The position numbers and the translations under genes were made by a program. DNA of 22,569 nt from Deltaproteobacteria bacterium (GTDB lineage: Bacteria > Desulfobacterota > Desulfuromonadia > Desulfuromonadales > Geothermobacteraceae): assembly GCA_003695205.1 (NCBI GenBank), contig RFIO01000493.1, positions 1-22,569 on the forward strand. The letters are read 5' to 3'. The notes beneath the pieces were generated by a model. That model was given only the letters and a program-made list of their open reading frames with translations, was not told where the DNA came from and ran no database searches. This document shows, one piece after another, positions 9,254 to 17,142 of the stretch (positions are counted from its first letter, which is position 1; the number at the start of each line of letters is the position of its first letter).

Positions 9254-11724
9254 TGCCTGATGCTTTCGATCTGGGCCAGTTTGCGCTCGGCCTTGGCGAT
9301 ATTCGAGCGTGCCCGTTCGTGGTTCGGGTCGAGGGTGAGGACCTGTTGCCAGGCGCTGATAGCCTGCCGGTACTGGCCGCGGGTGTAGAGATCGATCCCT
9401 TCCAGGTAGAGGCGCCGGGCGTCTTCGGGTGTCAGTCCCGACCGCCTGAGAGACGACAGGCGCTTTGTCAGACTCCGGACCCGGGAGTTGTAGGGGTCGA
9501 GCGTCCGGGTCCGTGCCAGCAGCTTGTCGGCATCGGCGTAGCGCCCGGCTCCGATGGCCGACTCGGCCTGGACGAGCAGCTCGGACAACCGGTTCTTCAT
9601 GGCGCCACGGACCCGGATGATGCCGGCCTGGGCTTCCCTGTTTTCGGGATCGAGCTCAAGGACGGCCCGGTAGCTTGCCAGGGCGAGATCGAAGGATCCA
9701 TCTTCAAGTTGGCGACCGGCCTGCTCCAGCCGTTCATTGGTGCGCAGGGAGACCGTGGTTCGCAGAGCTTCTCCAAGTCGACGGGCTGGCATCGATTCCG
9801 GGGCCAGCTGGCGCAGTTTCTGCCACAATTGCCGGGCGGCGCGCAGATCTCCTCGTGCCAGTGCCGCCTCACAGCGTTCAGCCAGCTCGGAGATGAGCTG
9901 GTCATTCTCCTTCTGAAACAGTTCGAACTCCTGCCGGATCTCTGGCTTTTCCCTCAGGGCCAGGGCCTTGAGATAGTGACTGGCCGCCCGGGCACGCTGG
10001 TTCGCCTGCCGGGCCCGACGAGCCCACCGGAGTTCCTCGCTGACCAGTGAATCAAGCAGGGCATCTGCTTTTTCGTAGCCCGCTCTGGCACCGGGGTTGT
10101 CCGGATCGATGGCAAGGGCGGCCCGGTAGGCTTCGACGGCCGCCTGGATGTCTCCCCGGTCGAGCGCCTTGTCGGCGGTGGCTACGAAATCCGCCGCCCG
10201 GCTGTTGCGACGTTTTTCCAGCAGGGCCAATCCCTCTTTCGCCCCAGTGTGGTCGGGTGCGAGTGTCAGTACCTGTCGGTAGAGTTCAGTCGCTTCGCGT
10301 TCACTGCCGGCCGCCGCCAGGGTCGCGGCGTCCGCGAGCAGGCTATCGATGCGCTGGCCCAGGGCCTGTGTGGCGCGTTCGCGCAGGTCGCGCAAACGTG
10401 AATTTCCCGGGTCGAGATCCAGACCTCGGTCGATCTGTGTCAGGGCCTGCTCCGGATCGTTTTCCACCAGGCGTTCCGCATCGGCGATGATTGTTTCGAC
10501 CGAGGATTCAAGATCCGACCGGCTCTGGTCGAGGTAGTCGCGCGCCATCGGGTAGGCGGGATTGATGGCCAGGCATTCCTGCAGCCTGGCGATGGCCTGA
10601 CGATAGGCGCCGCGGCGGTAGAGGTTGCGCCCCTGTTCAAACAGGCGGTCAGATGTCCCCTGGTCAGCCTTGAGCAGGTTCAGGTTGGCGCCGGTATGGC
10701 CCGGGTCCTGGCGGAGAACCGCGAGGTATTCGGCGCGTGCATCGGCATACTCCTCAAGGGCGAGGTGGATGTTGCCGGCGAGGAAATGGGCCTGAACTTC
10801 GGTCGCTTTCGATTCAGCCAGCAGGGCGACAGCCGGCCGCGCCGCCTCGGGGCGGTTCTGGTCGAGCAGGCGCGCGGCGCAGTTGAAGGCCATGGCCGCC
10901 AGGCTCTCGCGGGTCGTCTCAGGCAGGCCGATACGGGCCTGTTCCAGCTGCTCGAGAGTGGTGACGCAATCCTGGCTCCGGTACGCCAGGTAGGCCAGAT
11001 AGTAATGGGGCAGTGCGGCCTCGGGGTTGACCTCGAGCGCGGCGCGGAACTGTTCACCGGCTTTTTCAGGGTTTTTCTCAAGCAACTCCAGTCCCCGGTT
11101 GTAGCGGATGGTGAACAGGTAATCGCTGGCGACCGGGTCGTTGGGGGCTGCGCGGAGCACCTCGAGCCAGTGCCCCTCCGCCCGATCCGAATCGTTGAGG
11201 CGCATGTAGATGTCGCCGAGCAGGCGGTGGGTCTCCACTTTCGGTCCGGGCAGGTCGAGTACATGGCGAAGCAGGGCGGCGGCATCCTCCAACCGGTCCC
11301 CGTTGAGCTGTTTCAGGGCGATATTGAAGTAGATGGCCGCGATCGGGTAGAGATCCGCCTGTTCGGCGGCACCGAGGTCTTCAGCCTGCTGCAGGTAGAG
11401 CAGGGCGCTGTCGGCATCGCCGCTGCCGACCAGAGCCAGGGCCAGGTTGTAATTGGCCTCCACTGAGTCGATATAGGCGGGATAGGCGACTTTAAGTTCC
11501 CTGACGGCTTCCTCGTAGCGGTTCTGCCCAAGCAGACTGACGCCGAGGACGTAGCGCAGGGCGTTGTTGTCGGGGTCGACGGCCAGCGCCTGGCGGTAGC
11601 GCTCAATGGCAAGAGACTGAAGATCGGTCGTCTGATCGGAGGCAGTTGCCGGCAGCACCCACAGGCAGGCGGCAAGACAAAGAAGACAGGGGATTTTCAG
11701 AAGCATCCCGAAAGTCCCGGTCAC
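9250..11724 (-). CDS. Large secreted tetratricopeptide-repeat protein
   Basis: An 824-residue protein with a Sec signal peptide (MLLKIPCLLCLAACLWVLPATAS, read as MLLKIPCLLC then LAACLWVLPATAS) and many TPR units to the C-terminus. The recurring pattern is A..Y..AL..DP.N..A, for example YRQALAVDPDN near 45, YRAALAIDPDNPGAR in the middle and WQQVLTLDPNHERAR near the end. It should be a periplasmic or envelope scaffold; no enzymatic domain is visible. The start used is GTG at 11724, whose GTGA overlaps the stop of the receiver-GGDEF gene; an ATG at 11706 directly at the signal peptide is an equally good alternative, and neither has a strong ribosome-binding site. It overlaps the adenylate cyclase at the other end. 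A partnership with the cyclase periplasmic domain is my inference. Confidence 0.88.
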   Translation of the reverse strand: MTGTFGMLLKIPCLLCLAACLWVLPATASDQTTDLQSLAIERYRQALAVDPDNNALRYVLGVSLLGQNRYEEAVRELKVAYPAYIDSVEANYNLALALVGSGDADSALLYLQQAEDLGAAEQADLYPIAAIYFNIALKQLNGDRLEDAAALLRHVLDLPGPKVETHRLLGDIYMRLNDSDRAEGHWLEVLRAAPNDPVASDYLFTIRYNRGLELLEKNPEKAGEQFRAALEVNPEAALPHYYLAYLAYRSQDCVTTLEQLEQARIGLPETTRESLAAMAFNCAARLLDQNRPEAARPAVALLAESKATEVQAHFLAGNIHLALEEYADARAEYLAVLRQDPGHTGANLNLLKADQGTSDRLFEQGRNLYRRGAYRQAIARLQECLAINPAYPMARDYLDQSRSDLESSVETIIADAERLVENDPEQALTQIDRGLDLDPGNSRLRDLRERATQALGQRIDSLLADAATLAAAGSEREATELYRQVLTLAPDHTGAKEGLALLEKRRNSRAADFVATADKALDRGDIQAAVEAYRAALAIDPDNPGARAGYEKADALLDSLVSEELRWARRARQANQRARAASHYLKALALREKPEIRQEFELFQKENDQLISELAERCEAALARGDLRAARQLWQKLRQLAPESMPARRLGEALRTTVSLRTNERLEQAGRQLEDGSFDLALASYRAVLELDPENREAQAGIIRVRGAMKNRLSELLVQAESAIGAGRYADADKLLARTRTLDPYNSRVRSLTKRLSSLRRSGLTPEDARRLYLEGIDLYTRGQYRQAISAWQQVLTLDPNHERARSNIAKAERKLAQIESIRQ

Positions 11725-13091
11725 AGGTTGAGATGTCCGGCGCCGCGCACGACGTTGCGGCTTTTTTTGCCCAGGTACATGGCGTTGTCGGCCAGCTGAA
11801 GAATCTGTTTCTTGGTCGCGGCATCGCCGGGATAGGTGGCGTAGCCGATGCTGGCGGTCAGGTTGGTGTCCTGGTCCAGGTCGCGCAGAAAGACGTGCTG
11901 CTCTATGGCACGGCGCAGGCGCTCGGCGACGATGGCCGCGCCTTCGGCACCGGTTTCGACCAGCAGCGCGGTGAATTCGTCCCCGCCATAGCGAAAGGGG
12001 ATGTCGACCTCACGGATACTTCGCCGCAGCAGGTTCGCCACCTCCTGCAGCGCCCGGCTGCCGGAGAGGTGGCCGTGGGTGTCATTGACCTTCTTGAAGT
12101 AGTCGATGTCGAAAAACAGGACCGAGAACTCGAGACCGTAGCGGTCGGCGCGGCGAATTTCCTGGTCTATGGCAATTTCGAGATAGCGCTGGTTGTAGAG
12201 CCCGGTGAGATCATCGGTATAGATCAGTTCCCGCGCTCCCTGGTAACGGAAGGCGTTGTCGAAGCCGATGTTGGTCTGCTCGGCCAGAAACTCCAGGTTC
12301 TCCATTTCCGAGGACGGGGGCAGGTCTTTGCCGGGGGGATTGATCAGGGCCAGCCCGCCCTTGCATTCGTCCTGGCTGGTCAGGGGAAAGAGCAGAATCT
12401 GGCGGCAGTCTGGCGGCAGCTTGTCGGGGGCGTTGCCGGGGGGGTGGCCGATCCGGACCCAGCCGTTCGCCTCGCGCGCCTGGGGCAGAAGGCAGTCGGC
12501 CAGGACCCTGGCGTCATAGTCTTCGAGACCGGCCAGACCGAGGAGCTGCTCAACATTTTTGTCACTGCAGAGAAAAGCGAATCCGCGACCGTCGCCCATT
12601 TCCCGCAGGAGGGTGTTGACCGCCCCGCTCAGCAGACGGTCGAGTTCGATCTGGCTTGAGAGCTGCTGTCCCTTGCGGAAGAGTTCCAGCTGGCTTTTCA
12701 GCAGGCCGTTTTCGTTGACCAGGCGTCGCTGCTCCAGACAGGTGTGAACCAGGTGCTTGAGCTCCTCGGGGTTGCACGGCTTGACCAGGTAGTCGCGGGC
12801 TCCGTTTTTCAGGGCCTGAACGGCGGTTTCAAGGGTGGCATTGCCGGTCACCAGGACCACGTCCGGAGGATTGTCCAGTTCGCGGGCGCAGCGCAGGACT
12901 TCCAGGCCGTCGAGGCCGGGCATGACCAGGTCGGTCAGAACCAGGTCGACATCGCCCCGCTGCAGGCGGTTGATGGCCGCCTGGCCGGAGTCGACGACGT
13001 CGAGCTGATAGCCCTCGCGATCAAGGATATCGGCAAAGACGCGGCGGAAAAAGAGTTCGTCATCCGCCACCAGCACTACGGGTTCAGCCAT
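11721..13091 (-). CDS. Response receiver-GGDEF protein, predicted Hypr-type cyclic dinucleotide synthase (cGAMP/c-di-GMP)
   Basis: A 456-residue cytoplasmic signalling enzyme. The receiver domain (1-122) has the acidic pocket (Asp10, Asp11), phospho-acceptor Asp54, Thr82 and Lys104. A GAF-like linker spans about 140-280. The GGDEF domain (284-450) keeps metal residues in FFDID (Asp328), Asn336, active-site YGGDEF (368-373) and an intact I-site REVD (360-363). The residue after GHLSG is Ser345, where diguanylate cyclases have the guanine-contacting Asp (GHxxGD; Asp344 in PleD). This Asp-to-Ser change is the described hallmark of Hypr enzymes such as Geobacter GSU1658 (Ser347), which make 3',3'-cGAMP. 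ATG at 13091 has AGGGAGG upstream. It overlaps the TPR gene by 4 bases and follows comEC by 39. No histidine kinase is nearby. Confidence 0.93.
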   Translation of the reverse strand: MAEPVVLVADDELFFRRVFADILDREGYQLDVVDSGQAAINRLQRGDVDLVLTDLVMPGLDGLEVLRCARELDNPPDVVLVTGNATLETAVQALKNGARDYLVKPCNPEELKHLVHTCLEQRRLVNENGLLKSQLELFRKGQQLSSQIELDRLLSGAVNTLLREMGDGRGFAFLCSDKNVEQLLGLAGLEDYDARVLADCLLPQAREANGWVRIGHPPGNAPDKLPPDCRQILLFPLTSQDECKGGLALINPPGKDLPPSSEMENLEFLAEQTNIGFDNAFRYQGARELIYTDDLTGLYNQRYLEIAIDQEIRRADRYGLEFSVLFFDIDYFKKVNDTHGHLSGSRALQEVANLLRRSIREVDIPFRYGGDEFTALLVETGAEGAAIVAERLRRAIEQHVFLRDLDQDTNLTASIGYATYPGDAATKKQILQLADNAMYLGKKSRNVVRGAGHLNL

Positions 13092-13130
13092 GTGGCTCCC
13101 TCCCTGGAAGAACCATCAAGTTAAGCGAAA

Positions 13131-15473
13131 TCAGAGATTTATGTCAAATGAAAAGCCCTGTTGCCGCTGCCAGCCTTCCGGTGTTGCCACCAGGCGGACG
13201 CAGCCGTCCAGGTCGGTGCGCCAGAGTTTTATGCCCCGCTCCCGGCAGGCACGGATCACCGCCTCGGCCGGAAAACGATAGACATTGTTGCGGCCGGCTG
13301 AAACCAGGGCCTGCGCCGGCCTGAGCCGCTCGAGCAGGTGTTCGGTGCCGGAGTGGCGGCTGCCATGGTGGGGCAGCTTGAGCAGCGTGACCTGCATGTC
13401 GGGCAGCTGCCGCATCAGCCTGGCAACGCCGGTTCGTTCGAGGTCGCCGGTCAGCAGCACCCCCTGGCTGCCGCTGCCGAGGTAGACGACCAGGGAGCGG
13501 TCGTTGACCGGCCCTGTCTGCTGCCGCGGCACCCAGACGCGCAGGTCGGTGTCGGGGTCGGCGACCAGCCTGTGCCACCCCGGTTCCAGCTGAATGTAGG
13601 CCGTTTGCGGGTCGAATGCTTCAACCAGTTGCCCTGGCAGCCGGTTTCGGGGCAAGCCCGTAATGAATTGCCGGGGCGGCATTTTCCGCAACACCGCTTC
13701 CAGGCCCAGGTAGTGGTCCGGGTGCGGATGGCTGAGAATGACACCGTCGAGGCTGTGGATACCGAGCCAGCCGAGGGTTGGCAGCAACAGGCGGCTGCCG
13801 ATATCGAACTTCGAGTAGCGCAAGCCGCCACCGTCGACCAGATAGCGTTTGCCGGTCGGGGTTTCCAGCAGGATGGCTTCTCCCTGTCCGACCGCGACGG
13901 CGGTTACCCGGATGTGGCCGTTGTTGCCGGCGGTCGGCAGGGCCAAAAATGTGATGGCGGCCAACAGACAGGTTGTCGCCCTGCGAAACCTGGCGGTGGA
14001 GAGAGCCTGGATCGCCAGCACAAACGCCGCGCCGGCCAGGAGTTGCAGGGGATCGGGAAACCAGTCGAGCGGGTTGAAGAGGGGCAGGCCGGCGACTGCA
14101 TCGGCCAGGTCGACGATTCGCTCGGCCGACCAGCCGGAAAAATGCAGGAGAATTTCGCCTCCGGGGATTCCGGCCAGTCGGGCTCCGAGACCAACGAGGC
14201 CTGCCGGCAGGGTGAAAAATCCGATAACGGGGATGGCGAACAGGTTGCTGACCAACCCGGCGGGAGCGAACTGGTGGAAGTGGAGCCCGACAAGGAGGAA
14301 GGTTGCCAGGTTGGCCGCCAGGGTGGCCAGGGGCAAATCCGCAAATTTGCGCCAAGTACCCGGTATCCGGCGGTGCCAGCGCGGGACCAGCAGCAGGATG
14401 CCTGTCGCGCCAGCGACGGACAGCTGCAGCCCGGGTTCGAACAGCCAGAGAGGATTGATCAGCAGCATCAGCAGGACAACGAACCAGAGCAGGTCAACCG
14501 GTCGATACCTGCGAGACGACGCCAGCAGCAGCGAGCCCAGCGCCCAGATCAGCAGGGCGCGCAGGGTGGAGACGGCAGCCCCGGTCAGCAGGGTGTACAG
14601 GGCTAGCAGGGGCGCTATCAGCAGCGGCAGGACGCGGGCCGGAGGCTGCAGCAGCATCAGACGTTCGCTGCGCCGCCAGAGGAAAAAAGCCGCCGCAAAG
14701 AGCAGTCCGCCGACCAGGCCGAGGTGCAGTCCGGAGATGGCGAGAAGGTGGGAGAGCCCGGCACCGGCGATGCGGGCGCGCAACTCGGCCGGAAACCGGT
14801 CGCGATCTCCGAGCAGCAGGGCGCGCAGCAAAGGGGCCTGGGGCCGGGGCAGCAGCCGGTCGATTTCGTTGCTGGCTCTTGCGCGCGCATCCGCCATTTG
14901 CCGTCGCCAGTTGCGCGACGCGGGCAGGATTTCGATCTGTTCTGCCTTGGGCAGGTAGGCGATCAGGTAGATGCCCCGGCTGGCCAGGTGGCGCGGATAG
15001 TTGAATTCGCCCGGGTTGCCGAAGCGGTGCGGTCTTTTCAATTTGCTGGTGAACGCGAGATGCTCTCCGGGCAGGAAGGGGCGCTCGCAATGGTCGACAG
15101 TCAGCCGCAGGCGGCCGGTGCGGGGGGCAGGCGACTGCCCATGAACCCTGGCCTTGAGATCGAGCCGGGCACGACCGTCTTCATCCAGGCGGCAGTCAAC
15201 AACTGTGGCCTCGATCCGGTATTTGCCCCCATCTGCCAGCTGCCGCAGGTCGTTGGGGCGCATGGGTGGGCGCAGCTGCTGCTGTGCCAGCCCCAGCCCG
15301 AGCAGGGCCAGCCCAAGCGGAATCAGGCGGGCAACCGGGCGCCGCCCGGACAGGAGCAGGCCGCCGAGAACCAGAAGGCCGCCGGGCAGGATGGCGTACC
15401 AGCCCAGCTGCGGCACCATGTCGGCCAGCAGGATGCCGCAGCCCAGAGCGACCAGCGACACAAGGGGTGGCAC
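13131..15473 (-). CDS. comEC: DNA internalization competence protein ComEC/Rec2
   Basis: A 780-residue polytopic inner-membrane channel for uptake of single-stranded DNA in natural transformation. N-terminal TM helices (about 5-65) precede a DUF4131-like soluble region (about 75-190). The Competence domain (about 215-500) contains the signature GLSHLLAISGLHLGL (239-253) and many TM segments. The C-terminal metallo-beta-lactamase-like domain (about 520-770) has GQGEAILLE and the metal motif HPHPDH (582-587), so the nuclease part looks intact. The start is GTG at 15473, 7 bases after the upstream stop with no clear ribosome-binding site, indicating translational coupling. Full length with all three parts, so probably functional. 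It heads the signalling genes in this block. Confidence 0.95.
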   Translation of the reverse strand: MPPLVSLVALGCGILLADMVPQLGWYAILPGGLLVLGGLLLSGRRPVARLIPLGLALLGLGLAQQQLRPPMRPNDLRQLADGGKYRIEATVVDCRLDEDGRARLDLKARVHGQSPAPRTGRLRLTVDHCERPFLPGEHLAFTSKLKRPHRFGNPGEFNYPRHLASRGIYLIAYLPKAEQIEILPASRNWRRQMADARARASNEIDRLLPRPQAPLLRALLLGDRDRFPAELRARIAGAGLSHLLAISGLHLGLVGGLLFAAAFFLWRRSERLMLLQPPARVLPLLIAPLLALYTLLTGAAVSTLRALLIWALGSLLLASSRRYRPVDLLWFVVLLMLLINPLWLFEPGLQLSVAGATGILLLVPRWHRRIPGTWRKFADLPLATLAANLATFLLVGLHFHQFAPAGLVSNLFAIPVIGFFTLPAGLVGLGARLAGIPGGEILLHFSGWSAERIVDLADAVAGLPLFNPLDWFPDPLQLLAGAAFVLAIQALSTARFRRATTCLLAAITFLALPTAGNNGHIRVTAVAVGQGEAILLETPTGKRYLVDGGGLRYSKFDIGSRLLLPTLGWLGIHSLDGVILSHPHPDHYLGLEAVLRKMPPRQFITGLPRNRLPGQLVEAFDPQTAYIQLEPGWHRLVADPDTDLRVWVPRQQTGPVNDRSLVVYLGSGSQGVLLTGDLERTGVARLMRQLPDMQVTLLKLPHHGSRHSGTEHLLERLRPAQALVSAGRNNVYRFPAEAVIRACRERGIKLWRTDLDGCVRLVATPEGWQRQQGFSFDINL

Positions 15474-15480
15474 GGCTATA

Positions 15481-16611
15481 TCAGCGGGGCGGCAGGAAGC
15501 GGGTCAGCAGCTCCAGGGTCCGGTCAACGTCTCGTGGCCCCGGCGGGTCGCCACTGTCCAGACCGGCCAGTACGAGAAAGGCTTCCGGGCTGGTGGAGAG
15601 CTTCTGCAGGACGATGCTGTCGAGTCCCGTGCGCGGCGCGAGGGTGCATCTCAGGCGGTGGGGGCGTTTCGACAGGGGAACGGTGCCCAGCAGGCGTTGC
15701 TCGAGGTAGGGGGCGAAGGTCAGGTCAGTCGGGTCGGCGCCATCGAGGCTAATACTGATTCTGCCTGTACCGCGGACGTAAAGTCGGTAGATGCCGTCCT
15801 GCGGCGGGATGAAGGTCAGGGTCGCCTCCGTCTTCTGCCCGCGGGCGCGCACCCATTGGCCGTCGCTGGCCGCGCCCAGCAGCCGGGTGTCGGTGACCTC
15901 GGTTGTGCCGCCCTCGGTCAGAATCTTTTCCGCTTCCAGGGTCGCCGGTTCGCCTGCCGGCGGAAGAACCGTATGTAATTGCAGGGTGCGGATGGCCGTT
16001 GCGGCCAGGTCGGCCCGGGTGAGCGGTTCATCGAGCCGCCAGCCGCCCACCGGTTCGATGGCGGGGTAGGGCGGGGCCTGGAGTTCCACGAAATCGACGG
16101 CGCCGTTGGCCGGCAGGCCGATTTCGATGACGTTGGGGCCGGCGACCAGGTCGACCTGGCCGACATTGACGGTGGCGAACTGGTTGCCGCCGTCGGCTGT
16201 CAGTTCAGTGCCGCCGACCATGAAGCGATGACCGGGCCGAAGGATTCTGGCCCGCAGCTGGTAGCGGCCGCTGATGGGGAGCAGGAAATCGATATGGGCG
16301 GTGGTCGGCCGGGCAATGCCGCTGACCCATGATTCTCCGCTGAAATCGCCGAAAACCAGGTGCTTTTTGAAAGAGATTTTGTCCTCCCGCCGGACGTGCT
16401 CTTCGGCTTCGAGGCGCAGGTAGCGCACGCCGCCGACGATGGCGAGATAGTCCCTGTCGGTGGGGGCGTCGGGCAGACCGAAACTCCAGCCAAGGCCGTT
16501 GACCAGGTTGACCAGCCAATCCCTCTGGGTCAGGGGCTGGGCCCTCGAGGAGACCGGTTGTATCAGCAGCAGGATCGTCAGCGCGGAGAAGATGGCAAGC
16601 GAGCGTTTCAC
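15481..16611 (-). CDS. Secreted protein with two carbohydrate-binding-like beta-sandwich modules, function unknown
   Basis: A 376-residue protein with a Sec signal peptide (MKRSLAIFSALTILLLIQPV, cleavage probably after SRA near residue 24). I do not recognise the family. Two regions look like related beta-sandwich modules of CBM6/CBM35 type: about 55-190 (opening LRLEAEEHV, closing AVDFVELQAPP) and about 225-350 (opening ATLEAEKIL, closing GLDSIVLQKL). Each opens with the L-E-A-E strand and ends with a D-x-(I/V)-x-L strand typical of such modules. The start is GTG at 16611 with a weak GGGGG upstream. It ends 7 bases before comEC and is the first gene of the block. A role in surface or polysaccharide binding is possible but unproven. 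Confidence 0.8.
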   Translation of the reverse strand: MKRSLAIFSALTILLLIQPVSSRAQPLTQRDWLVNLVNGLGWSFGLPDAPTDRDYLAIVGGVRYLRLEAEEHVRREDKISFKKHLVFGDFSGESWVSGIARPTTAHIDFLLPISGRYQLRARILRPGHRFMVGGTELTADGGNQFATVNVGQVDLVAGPNVIEIGLPANGAVDFVELQAPPYPAIEPVGGWRLDEPLTRADLAATAIRTLQLHTVLPPAGEPATLEAEKILTEGGTTEVTDTRLLGAASDGQWVRARGQKTEATLTFIPPQDGIYRLYVRGTGRISISLDGADPTDLTFAPYLEQRLLGTVPLSKRPHRLRCTLAPRTGLDSIVLQKLSTSPEAFLVLAGLDSGDPPGPRDVDRTLELLTRFLPPR

Positions 16612-16655
16612 GATGGCCCCCGTCAGCTAGGTTGGCAAGTTGTCGACACCGGGCC

Positions 16656-16684
16656 ATTATAGCGGGATGAACCTGTTATGGGTA
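16656..16684 (-). promoter_or_regulatory. Promoter for the comEC-signalling block
   Basis: A perfect minus-strand TATAAT (16661-16656) lies 45 bases upstream of the GTG of the first gene in the block. At 17-bp spacing the -35 is TACCCA, a poor match, so the promoter may need an activator. It is the best candidate to drive the genes from 16611 leftward. Confidence 0.45.
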
Positions 16685-16698
16685 GCCATGAGCGCTAA

Positions 16699-16929
16699 TC
16701 AGTGCAGCCGGACCTCCGTGCTGCGGGTATGGCGCGACAACATCCGCATTTTCGTCCGTTGCAATGTCGGAGCCAGCCCTTCCCGATGGCCTGGCGGGCA
16801 GGCTGGCAGTCTTTGATGTCCGCGATGTCGGGTCCGGCGGCAGCCTCCCTTTTTTGTCGGCGGCTCGGCGGGTAGCATGGGGCTGAAGGCGATAATGGCC
16901 AGGCAGATCATCAGGGTGCATTCGAACAT
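16699..16929 (-). CDS. Possible small hydrophobic peptide ORF (doubtful)
   Basis: A 76-codon ORF starting at ATG 16929 with GGGAGA six bases upstream. The first 20 residues (MFECTLMICLAIIAFSPMLP) resemble a signal peptide or membrane anchor. The remainder is Arg- and Pro-rich and does not look like a folded domain, as if the frame were lost after about 30 codons. It lies in the gap between acnB and the minus-strand block. It may be a real small membrane peptide, a decayed gene or chance; I recognise no family. Confidence 0.25.
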   Translation of the reverse strand: MFECTLMICLAIIAFSPMLPAEPPTKKGGCRRTRHRGHQRLPACPPGHREGLAPTLQRTKMRMLSRHTRSTEVRLH

Positions 16930-17005
16930 GTCGGTTCTCCCGGTCGGTTTCGGTTGAGGGGCGGCTGTTCCGCTTGTGTCGGGCAGTTTCAGTATGGTGC
17001 AGGTA

Positions 17006-17024
17006 TGTGACAGAATAATTCACA
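17006..17024. promoter_or_regulatory. CRP-like inverted repeat with unusual spacing upstream of acnB
   Basis: TGTGA and TCACA are separated by 9 bases, centred about 86 bases before the predicted acnB start. The half-sites match those of CRP-family sites, but E. coli CRP uses a 6-base gap, so identity of the regulator is open. It could be chance. Confidence 0.3.
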
Positions 17025-17065
17025 CAAGGGGTCGCAAGGGATCGTCCGGGACAGGGGAAAGTCGA

Positions 17066-17099
17066 TTGACACTGACCGGGCAATCGTATACAGTATGCA
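17066..17099 (+). promoter_or_regulatory. acnB promoter with TCA-type operator
   Basis: TTGACA (17066-17071), then 13 bases, then CGTATACAGTATGCA (17085-17099). A -10 of TACAGT (17089-17094) at 17-bp spacing lies in the operator. This is the same layout as before mdh and icd, here on the opposite strand. Transcription should start near 17101, about 104 bases before the ATG. Confidence 0.75.
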
Positions 17100-17142
17100 A
17101 CACTCAGGTCTGTTGCGACCTGGACAACATCCTGTTTCTTAA

